DNA of 64,000 nt, taken from contig NZ_BLKZ01000001.1 of NCBI RefSeq assembly GCF_010723575.1, positions 2,976,001-3,040,000 on the forward strand, in the 5' to 3' direction. Made by a program: the position numbers and the translations under genes. The first letter of the stretch is position 1; the number at the start of each line of letters is the position of its first letter. The notes beneath the pieces were generated by a model. The model was not told the DNA's origin. It was given only the letters and a program-made list of their open reading frames with translations, and did not search any database. Source of the stretch: Mycobacterium bourgelatii (GTDB taxonomy: Bacteria > Actinomycetota > Actinomycetes > Mycobacteriales > Mycobacteriaceae). Shown piece by piece: positions 57,863-64,000 of the stretch.

Positions 57863-58162
57863 ATGTCGTTTGTGACTACGCAACCGGAGGCTTTGGCGGC
57901 GGCCGCCGCAAACCTGCAAGGTATCGGCACGACCATGAGCGCGCAGAACGCTGCCGCTGCGGCCCCGACCACCGGCGTGGTGCCTGCGGCGGCCGACGAG
58001 GTGTCGGCGCTGACCGCGGCTCAGTTCGCCGCGCACGCGCAGATGTACCAGGCGGTGAGCGCCCAGGCCGCGGCTATTCACGAAATGTTCGTCAACACCC
58101 TGGCGACGAGTTCGGGTTCGTACGCCGCCACCGAGGCCGCCAACGCCGCAGCTGCGGGCTGA
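57863..58162 (+). CDS. PE family protein (PE19-like)
   Basis: A 99-residue PE-only protein starting at ATG 57863 with an AGGAGGAAA ribosome site. It begins 'MSFVTTQPEALAAAAANLQ' and has the YxxxE signal in 'GSYAATEAAN'. It is preceded by a 298-base gap in which I see no PPE sequence, and it has no PPE partner directly downstream. It may share a PPE partner with the upstream pair. A strong hairpin (58190-58214) follows. Confidence 0.93.
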   Translation: MSFVTTQPEALAAAAANLQGIGTTMSAQNAAAAAPTTGVVPAAADEVSALTAAQFAAHAQMYQAVSAQAAAIHEMFVNTLATSSGSYAATEAANAAAAG

Positions 58163-58189
58163 TCTAACGAACAGTCAGGACTTCCACAT

Positions 58190-58214
58190 GCCTTCCGGCC
58201 ACCGGCCGGAAGGC
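58190..58214 (+). terminator. Hairpin between PE19-like and esxM-like genes
   Basis: A perfect 11-bp stem (GCCTTCCGGCC, 3-base loop, GGCCGGAAGGC) lies 28 bases after the PE stop and 77 bases before the esx gene. It could terminate, attenuate or protect the 3' end of the PE mRNA, or mark a processing point that sets relative expression. Confidence 0.6.
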
Positions 58215-58290
58215 TGTGCGCACGTCAAGGCCAAATCCGGCCAGGAATCGCCGGAATAACTCAATGACAGGCAATTAAGGAGACAGTGGA

Positions 58291-58587
58291 GTGACATCGC
58301 GTTTTATGACGGACCCGCACGCGATGCGGGACATGGCCGGCCGTTTTGAGGCGCACGCTCAGACCGTCGAGGACGAGGCCCGTCGCATGTGGGCGTCCGC
58401 GCAGAACATCTCGGGTGCCGGCTGGAGCGGTCTGGCCTCGGCTACCTCGCTGGACACCATGGGTCAGATGAACACGGCGTTCCGCAACATTGTGAACATG
58501 CTGCACGGCGTGCGCGATGGACTCGTTCGGGATGCGAACAACTACGAGCAGCAAGAGCAGGCTTCTCAGCAGTTGCTGGGCAGCTAG
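58291..58587 (+). CDS. esxM: EsxM-like WXG100 protein (ESX-5 substrate)
   Basis: This 98-residue protein from GTG 58291 has the sequence 'SRFMTDPHAMRDMAGRFEAHAQTVEDEARRMWASAQNI' with the WSG turn in 'GAGWSGLASATS'. It is almost the same as the QILSS subfamily proteins (EsxJ, EsxK, EsxM, EsxP, EsxW); the C-terminus here reads 'QQLLGS' instead of 'QQILSS'. It pairs with the EsxN-like protein 49 bases downstream as a heterodimer exported by ESX-5. Confidence 0.95.
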   Translation: MTSRFMTDPHAMRDMAGRFEAHAQTVEDEARRMWASAQNISGAGWSGLASATSLDTMGQMNTAFRNIVNMLHGVRDGLVRDANNYEQQEQASQQLLGS

Positions 58588-58636
58588 CGCCCACAGCCAC
58601 GGCTGCGTACGCTTTCCACGTTAGGAGAACACGTGT

Positions 58637-58921
58637 ATGACCATTAATTACCAGTTCGCGGATGTCGATGCGCACGGCGCGCTCATCCGCGCACAGGCCG
58701 CCTCGCTGGAAGCTGAGCACCAGGCCATCGTTCGCGATGTGTTGGCTGCCGGCGACTTCTGGGGCGGCGCCGGTTCGGTGGCTTGCCAGGAGTTCATCAC
58801 CCAGTTGGGTCGCAACTTCCAGGTGATCTACGAGCAGGCCAACCAACACGGTCAAAAGGTTCAGGCGGCCGGCAACAACATGGCGCAGACCGACAGCGCC
58901 GTCGGCTCCAGCTGGGCCTAA
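58637..58921 (+). CDS. esxN: EsxN-like WXG100 protein (ESX-5 substrate)
   Basis: This 94-residue protein is nearly identical to the Mtb9.9 family (EsxN, EsxI, EsxL, EsxO, EsxV): 'MTINYQFADVDAHGALIRAQ', WxG in 'GDFWGGAGSVACQEF', and the C-terminal 'GNNMAQTDSAVGSSWA'. The position next to esxM inside ESX-5 identifies it as EsxN. A TAGGAG site lies upstream. A strong hairpin follows at 58938. Confidence 0.96.
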   Translation: MTINYQFADVDAHGALIRAQAASLEAEHQAIVRDVLAAGDFWGGAGSVACQEFITQLGRNFQVIYEQANQHGQKVQAAGNNMAQTDSAVGSSWA

Positions 58922-58937
58922 AACCGAACTTCAGGCG

Positions 58938-58967
58938 CGGCAGCACACCACCACCGGTGTGCTGCCG
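58938..58967 (+). terminator. Hairpin after esxN
   Basis: A perfect 12-bp stem (CGGCAGCACACC, 6-base loop ACCACC, GGTGTGCTGCCG) starts 16 bases after the esxN stop, in front of espG5. No T-run follows. It is a good candidate for partial termination or a 3'-stabilising structure that keeps esx mRNA more abundant than the downstream chaperone and machinery mRNA. Confidence 0.75.
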
Positions 58968-59017
58968 TCTCCTGCAGTCAAATGCCATTGATCTACTGAG
59001 GAACGTCTGAGGCAGGG

Positions 59018-59920
59018 ATGGATCAACAGAGTACGCGTACCGACATCACCGTTAACGTTGACGGATTCTGGATGCTCCAGGCTCTCCTGGATATCCGGCA
59101 CGTCGCCCCCGAGTTGCGTTGCCGACCCTACGTGTCGACCGACAACAACGACTGGCTCAACGAGCACCCCGGCATGAAGGTCATGCGCGAGCAGGGGATT
59201 GTCGTCGGCGACCAGGTCAACGACCAGGTGGCCGCCCGCCTGAGGGTGCTTGCCGCTCCCGACCTGGAAGTAGTCTCCTTGCTGTCGCGCGGCAAATTGC
59301 TTTACGGGATGGTTCAAGACGAGAACGCGCCGCCCGGATCCCGCGACATTCCCGACAACGAGTTTCGGGTGGTCCTGGCTCGCAGAGGACAGCACTGGGT
59401 ATCGGCAGTCCGGGTTGGCAACGACATCACCGTCGACGATGTTTCGGTGACCGACAGTTCCTCCATCGCCGCATTGGTCATGGACGGATTGGAATCGATT
59501 CACCACGCCGACCCGGCGGCAATCAATGCCGTCAACGTCCCGTTGGAGGAGATGCTGGAGGCGACGAAGTCGTGGCAGGAATCCGGCTTCAACGTGTTCT
59601 CCGGGGGTGACCTACGCCGCATGGGCATCAGCGCGGCCACGGTGGCCGCGCTGGGTCAGGCGCTGTCGGATCCTGCCGCCGAAGTGGCCGTTTACGCACG
59701 GCAGTACCGCGACGACGCGAAGGGCCCCAGCGCCTCCGTGCTGTCTTTGAAGGACGGATCCGGCGGTCGTATCGCCCTTTACCAGCAAGCCCGCACGGCC
59801 GGCTCAGGCGAGGCCTGGCTCGCCATCTGCCCGGCTACTCCACAGCTGGTGCAAGTTGGCGTGAAGACCGTTTTGGACACTCTGCCGTATGGCGAGTGGA
59901 AAACGCATAGCAGGGTTTAA
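59018..59920 (+). CDS. espG5: ESX-5 chaperone EspG5
   Basis: This 300-residue cytosolic chaperone recognises the helical tip of PPE partners in PE/PPE dimers and keeps them soluble for export. The family sequence 'DITVNVDGFWMLQALLDIRHVAPELRCRPYVSTDNNDWLNEHPGM' at the N-terminus, the length and the location (Rv1794 position) identify it. It has no signal peptide or membrane helix. The ATG at 59018 is preceded by 'GAGGCAGGG'. Confidence 0.95.
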   Translation: MDQQSTRTDITVNVDGFWMLQALLDIRHVAPELRCRPYVSTDNNDWLNEHPGMKVMREQGIVVGDQVNDQVAARLRVLAAPDLEVVSLLSRGKLLYGMVQDENAPPGSRDIPDNEFRVVLARRGQHWVSAVRVGNDITVDDVSVTDSSSIAALVMDGLESIHHADPAAINAVNVPLEEMLEATKSWQESGFNVFSGGDLRRMGISAATVAALGQALSDPAAEVAVYARQYRDDAKGPSASVLSLKDGSGGRIALYQQARTAGSGEAWLAICPATPQLVQVGVKTVLDTLPYGEWKTHSRV

Positions 59921-60064
59921 CAACGCCGTTACCAAATAAACAGCGCAGCAGCATTTTTCAACATAAAGTGCGAGCGAGATGCGGACACGGCATACTGCTC
60001 TAGAACCGGCCGCAAAAGCGCAAAGCAATGTCCATCAGAATCAATTAGTCGCGAGGCGAGGCAA

Positions 60065-60214
60065 ATGAATTCGGAGTCAGTCGGGCCGCCGCTATCAGCG
60101 GGCTCGGGCACCTCGGGCACCTCGGGCATATCGGTGAGTTCACCGACAACGCCCGCCCACGGCTTTAACCACCAGACCACACGCCAACTCACAAAGGGGG
60201 GTGCAGGACGATGA
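60065..60214 (+). CDS. Possible small ORF coupled to eccD5
   Basis: An ATG at 60065 with a good GAGG site five bases upstream opens a 49-codon frame rich in Ser, Gly, Thr and Pro, including 'SGTSGTSGISVSS'. Its TGA overlaps the eccD5 ATG (ATGA, 60211-60214), the usual arrangement for translational coupling in this locus. It occupies half of the otherwise empty 290-base gap between espG5 and eccD5. It may encode a small protein, act as a leader that controls eccD5 translation, or be fortuitous. Confidence 0.4.
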   Translation: MNSESVGPPLSAGSGTSGTSGISVSSPTTPAHGFNHQTTRQLTKGGAGR

Positions 60215-61722
60215 CTGCAGTAGCCGATGCTCCACAGGCTGACATTGAGGGCATCTCGACACCACGCGCCGTCGTCGTCGGCATCATGGCGGGCGAGGGT
60301 GTCCAGATCGGCGTGCTGTTGGACGCCAACGCCCCCGTCTCGGTGATGACCGAGCCCCTGCTGAAGGTGGTCAACAGCCGGCTCCGCGAACTCGGCGAGA
60401 CCCCGCTAGAGGCCACCGGCCGTGGCCGCTGGGCGCTGTGCCTGGTTGACGGCACGCCGTTGCGCGCCACCCAGTCGCTGACCGAACAGGACATCTTCGA
60501 CGGCGACCGCCTCTGGATCCGGTTCATCAACGACACCGAGCACCGCTCGCAGGTCATCGAGCACATCTCCACCGCTGTCGCGTCCAATCTCAGCAAGCGG
60601 TTCGCGTCCATCGACCCGGTCGTTGCGGTACAGGTCGGCGCGTGGATGGTGGCCATCGGTGTGGCCCTGTCCACCGGCATCTTGGCGTGGTGGCGTTGGC
60701 ACCACAACACGTGGCTGACCACCATCTTCACCGCCATTGTCGGCGTCCTTGTGTTGGGCGTAGCCGGCCTGCTGCAGGTGCGCGCCAAGACCGACGCCGA
60801 CCGTCGGGTCGCCGACATCATGCTGATGGCCGGCATCATCCCGATCACCGTTGCCGCGGCCGCGGCCCCGCCCGGTCCGGTCGGGTCGCCGCAAGCCGTC
60901 TTGGGCTTCGGTGTCCTCACCGTGGCGACAACACTGGCACTGCGCTTCACCGGCCGCAGGCTGGCGATCTACACCGCGATCGTCACCATCAGTGCACTGA
61001 CGACGATTGCCGCCGTACTCCGGATGGTCGCCGCAACCAGTGCGGTGACGCTGCTGGCCAGCCTGGTCCTGGCGTGCGTGTTCCTCTACCACGCGGCGCC
61101 CTCGCTGACTCGGCGCCTGGCCGGCATCCGGTTGCCGGTCTTCCCGTCGGCAACCAGCCGTTGGGTTTTCGAGGCGCGCCCGGATCTGCCCACGACCGTG
61201 GTGGTGTCCGGCGGCGGAACGCCGACCTTGGAGGGCCCGGCGTCGGTGCGCGACGTGCTCATCCAGGCTGAGCGCGCCCGCTCGTTCCTCAGCGGGTTGC
61301 TGGTCGGGCTCGGCACCATGATGGTCGTGTGCCTGACCGCACTGTGCAATCCGCACACCAGCGAGCGTTGGCTGCCACTGATCTTGACCACTTTCGTCGC
61401 AGGATTCCTGATGCTGCGTGGTCGTTCGTACGTCGACCGTTGGCAGTCGATCACCCTGGCCAGCACGTCAGTGATCATCGTTGCCGCGGTGTGCATCCGG
61501 TACGCGGCTGGGCTGCACTCGCCCCTGTCGGTGTCGCTCACCGCAGCCATCCTGGTGCTGCTGCCCGCGGCGGGAATGACAGCGGCCGCAGTGGTACCCA
61601 ACACGATCTACAGCCCACTGTTCCGCAAGCTGGTGGAATGGTTGGAATACCTCTGCCTGATGCCAATCTTCCCGCTGGCATTCTGGTTGATGAACGTTTA
61701 TGCAGCGATCCGGTACAGGTAA
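60211..61722 (+). CDS. eccD5: ESX-5 membrane channel component EccD5
   Basis: A 503-residue protein. The N-terminal ~95 residues form the ubiquitin-like domain ('AVVVGIMAGEGVQIGVLLDANAPVSVMTEPLLKVVNSRL'), followed by about 11 membrane helices to the end ('FPLAFWLMNVYAAIRYR'). In the ESX-5 complex EccD dimers form the membrane vestibule around EccC and EccB. The start ATG 60211 has GGGGGG/GCAGGA upstream. The last 23 bases overlap the start of mycP5. Confidence 0.96.
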   Translation: MTAVADAPQADIEGISTPRAVVVGIMAGEGVQIGVLLDANAPVSVMTEPLLKVVNSRLRELGETPLEATGRGRWALCLVDGTPLRATQSLTEQDIFDGDRLWIRFINDTEHRSQVIEHISTAVASNLSKRFASIDPVVAVQVGAWMVAIGVALSTGILAWWRWHHNTWLTTIFTAIVGVLVLGVAGLLQVRAKTDADRRVADIMLMAGIIPITVAAAAAPPGPVGSPQAVLGFGVLTVATTLALRFTGRRLAIYTAIVTISALTTIAAVLRMVAATSAVTLLASLVLACVFLYHAAPSLTRRLAGIRLPVFPSATSRWVFEARPDLPTTVVVSGGGTPTLEGPASVRDVLIQAERARSFLSGLLVGLGTMMVVCLTALCNPHTSERWLPLILTTFVAGFLMLRGRSYVDRWQSITLASTSVIIVAAVCIRYAAGLHSPLSVSLTAAILVLLPAAGMTAAAVVPNTIYSPLFRKLVEWLEYLCLMPIFPLAFWLMNVYAAIRYR

Positions 61723-63568
61723 CAGCAGGTTGCGGCATGGTCGCGGGTCCACCGCGGCCATCGCCGCAATGCTGCTTGCATCAGGTGCGTTAGCCGGCAT
61801 GCCGCCGGCTTACGCCATTACGCCCCCGCAGATCGACCCAGCCGCATTGCCGCCGGACAGTCCTCCTGGACCGTTGGCGCCAATGAAGCAGAACTCCTAC
61901 TGCACCGAGGTGGGAGTGCTTCCCGGGACCGACTTCAAGGTCCAGCCGAAGTACATGGACATGCTGAACCTCAATGAGGCGTGGCAATTCGGCCGGGGCG
62001 CTGGGGTGAAGGTGGCTGTCATCGACACCGGTGTGACGCCGCACCCGCGGTTGCCGCACCTCATTCCCGGCGGCGACTACGTAATGGCCGGCGGTGACGG
62101 ATTCTCGGACTGCGACGTCCACGGCACGCTGGTGGCGTCGATGATCGCCGCGGCTCCGGCCAACGGCGCGACGGCGCCACCGGTGGCACCGCGCAGACCG
62201 GTGACCATTCCCACCACCGAGAAGCCACCACCACCGCAGACGGTGACGTTGTCTCCGGTCCCGGCGCCCACTGTGACGGTGATCCCGGTGCCGGCGGAGC
62301 CGCCCGGCGAGGGAGGGGCCCCACCCGGACCCCCGCCCGGACCGCCCGGCATCCCGCCTCCACCGGGCGGGCAGGCCCCCTCGGGCAACCGAGGCGGCGG
62401 CACGGTGACCATCCCGCGCTACACCGGTGGCGGTCGGGTGGCCCCGGTCGACCACCCGCGTCCTCTTGCGCCGACGACTACGTCGCCGTCGCCGTCGACG
62501 ACGGGTAGCTCTGCGCCTTCGGGCACCACCAGCCCGACGTCGCCGCCCTCGAGTTCTCCGGCGCCTCCTCCGCCGCCCCCGGTGGCCAGTCCGGCCGAGC
62601 CGCCGGCCGATGCGTTCGTCGGCATCGCACCGGACGTCGAGGTGATCTCGATCCGTCAGTCAAGTCAGGCGTTCGGGCTCAAGGACCCCTACACCGGCGA
62701 CGAGGACCCGCAAACGCAGGCCAAGATCGACAACGTCCAGACAATGGCCCGTGCCATCGTGCACGCTGCCAACATGGGGGCGTCGATCATCAACATCTCC
62801 GACGTGACCTGCATGAGCGCGCGCAATCCCATCGATCAACGCGCGTTGGGTGCCGCGGTTCGCTATGCGGCAGTGGAGAAGAACGCGCTGATCGTTGCGG
62901 CCGCGGGGGACAGCAGCAAGAAGGACTGCAAGCAAAATACGATTTATGACCCGCTGCAGCCCGACGATCCCCGCGCCTGGGCGTCTGTGACGACGGTGGT
63001 GACACCGGACTGGTTCCACGAATATGTGCTCAGCGTGGGTGCCGTGGATTCCAAGGGGCAGGCGCTCAGCAACATGAGCATCGCCGGCCCGTGGGTCTCG
63101 ATTTCCGCACCGGGCACCGACGTGGTCGGGCTGTCGCCGCGTGACGACGGCCTGATCAATGCGATCGACGGTCCGGACAACACGTTGCTGGTTCCGGCTG
63201 GTACCAGCTTCTCGGCTGCAATCGTTTCCGGGGTAGCTGCCCTGGTGCGAGCGAAATACCCGGAGTTGTCGTCGTACCAAATCCGAAATCGGTTGATCCA
63301 CACGGCCAGGCCGCCCGCGCGTGGCGTGGACAACCAACTCGGCTACGGTGTGATCGACCCGGTGGCAGCATTGACATGGGATGTTCCCGACGGCCCCGCG
63401 CAACCTCCCAGGCAGCTATCGGCACCGCTGGCGTTGCCGCCGGATCCCGCTCCGCGTGACATGGTCCCGGTGTGGGTGGCTGCCGGGGGTCTGACAGGGG
63501 CACTACTGATAGGTGGCGCAGTGTTCGGTACAGCAACATTGATGCGACGATCGCGGAAGCAACGATGA
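61700..63568 (+). CDS. mycP5: ESX-5 mycosin protease MycP5
   Basis: A 622-residue membrane-bound subtilisin-type protease. A signal peptide spans residues ~17-39 ('STAAIAAMLLASGALAGMPPAYA'). The catalytic triad is Asp109 ('VAVIDTGV'), His141 ('CDVHGTLVA') and Ser503 ('PAGTSFSAAIVSG'). A long Pro/Thr-rich insertion (about residues 152-300) lies between His and the rest of the fold, the mycosin loop that M. tuberculosis MycP5 cleaves in itself. One C-terminal membrane helix is present ('VWVAAGGLTGALLIGGAVF'). MycP is needed to stabilise the ESX complex. It overlaps eccD5 by 23 bases and eccE5 by 4. Confidence 0.96.
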   Translation: MQRSGTGNSRLRHGRGSTAAIAAMLLASGALAGMPPAYAITPPQIDPAALPPDSPPGPLAPMKQNSYCTEVGVLPGTDFKVQPKYMDMLNLNEAWQFGRGAGVKVAVIDTGVTPHPRLPHLIPGGDYVMAGGDGFSDCDVHGTLVASMIAAAPANGATAPPVAPRRPVTIPTTEKPPPPQTVTLSPVPAPTVTVIPVPAEPPGEGGAPPGPPPGPPGIPPPPGGQAPSGNRGGGTVTIPRYTGGGRVAPVDHPRPLAPTTTSPSPSTTGSSAPSGTTSPTSPPSSSPAPPPPPPVASPAEPPADAFVGIAPDVEVISIRQSSQAFGLKDPYTGDEDPQTQAKIDNVQTMARAIVHAANMGASIINISDVTCMSARNPIDQRALGAAVRYAAVEKNALIVAAAGDSSKKDCKQNTIYDPLQPDDPRAWASVTTVVTPDWFHEYVLSVGAVDSKGQALSNMSIAGPWVSISAPGTDVVGLSPRDDGLINAIDGPDNTLLVPAGTSFSAAIVSGVAALVRAKYPELSSYQIRNRLIHTARPPARGVDNQLGYGVIDPVAALTWDVPDGPAQPPRQLSAPLALPPDPAPRDMVPVWVAAGGLTGALLIGGAVFGTATLMRRSRKQR

Positions 63569-64000
63569 AGGCTCAGCGCAGATTTGGACTGGCGTTGTCG
63601 TGGGCGCGGCTCACGGCCGTGTTCTTGGTGGATGTGCTCATTCTGGTTATCGCCAGCCACCTCCCGGAGTCGTGGCAAGGCGAGAACCGCATCGCGTGGT
63701 GGGTAGGTGTCGGCATCGCCGTGCTGGTCACGTTGCTGTCGGTCGTCACCTACCACGGCATCACCGTGACCTCTGGCCTCGCGTCCTGGCTTTGGGATTG
63801 GTCCGCTGACCCGGGCACTGCCCTGGGCGCAGGGTGCACGCCGGCGGTCGACCACAAGCGCAAGTTCGGGCGCGACAACATCGGCGTGCGCGAATACCGT
63901 GGCCAGCTGGTTTCGGTCATCGAGGTGGACGGTGGCGAGGGCGACCCGACGGGTAGGCATCGCCACTGGACGCCGGCGACGGCCGGGGTGCCGTTGACGG
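63565..64000 (+). CDS. eccE5: ESX-5 component EccE5 (N-terminal part; truncated by window)
   Basis: The first ~145 residues of EccE5: 'MKAQRRFGLALSWARLTAVFLVDVLILVIASHLPESWQ' followed by a second membrane helix ('WWVGVGIAVLVTLLSVVTYHGIT') and the start of the cytosolic domain. The ATG overlaps the mycP5 TGA (ATGA, 63565-63568). The remainder, and probably eccA5, lie beyond the window. EccE sits at the periphery of the ESX membrane complex. Confidence 0.95.
   Translation, partial: MKAQRRFGLALSWARLTAVFLVDVLILVIASHLPESWQGENRIAWWVGVGIAVLVTLLSVVTYHGITVTSGLASWLWDWSADPGTALGAGCTPAVDHKRKFGRDNIGVREYRGQLVSVIEVDGGEGDPTGRHRHWTPATAGVPLT

Noticed and set aside
1..64000. tRNA, rRNA, insertion sequences, prophage or attachment sites
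   Set aside because: I looked for transposase motifs, terminal inverted repeats and tRNA-like cloverleaves and saw none, despite the accessory look of the left part.

Overview
This window comes from a slow-growing, non-tuberculosis Mycobacterium. The evidence is high GC content, a near-complete ESX-5 type VII secretion locus (restricted to slow growers), PE/PPE genes, a 1,532-residue PE_PGRS protein and many mycobacterial lipid genes. From about 22.4 kb rightwards the gene order matches, from memory, the Mycobacterium tuberculosis Rv1769-Rv1797 interval. The left 22 kb is not what flanks that interval in M. tuberculosis and looks like accessory catabolic content. I cannot name the species.

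Left part (1-22 kb). An MmpL transporter end, an SDR and a tandem ABM-fold membrane protein are followed by a LuxR gene relic and a wax ester synthase/DGAT. A leftward block then holds a TetR regulator, a predicted metal-dependent hydrolase, a membrane protein, a P450 with its 3Fe-4S ferredoxin and a YbjQ-type protein. Next come a secreted glycine-rich repeat protein with its membrane neighbour and a methyltransferase. The last section is an acyl-CoA catabolic cluster: acyl-CoA dehydrogenase, two unusual crotonases, KstD-like flavoprotein, Rieske oxygenase, acyl-CoA synthetase and CoA-transferase. It suggests breakdown of a cyclic or steroid-like acid.

Middle (22-48 kb). Here are an alanine-racemase-fold aldolase/deaminase, two tandem gulonolactone-dehydrogenase paralogues, a second WS/DGAT, an ANTAR protein and an IclR regulator divergent from a BBE-like flavin oxidase and its coupled partner. 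Two tandem TetR paralogues follow, then the PE_PGRS gene, CYP144, a DUF4407 membrane protein, a small SRPBCC protein, a UsfY-like protein with a SigF-type promoter, a molybdopterin oxidoreductase fused to a cytochrome b-like membrane domain, an NTF2-like protein and malQ. Two promoters (second gulonolactone-type gene and second WS/DGAT) carry tandem DosR-like boxes with identical 22-bp spacing, suggesting hypoxia control of these genes.

Right part (48.7-64 kb). This is ESX-5: eccB5, eccC5, PPE, PE, PPE, PE, esxM-like, esxN-like, espG5, eccD5, mycP5 and the start of eccE5, all rightward. The cyp143/ferredoxin pair and one PPE gene present in the M. tuberculosis locus are absent. Strong perfect hairpins sit after eccC5, after the second PE gene and after esxN. 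They probably set different expression levels for the membrane machinery, the substrates and the chaperone.
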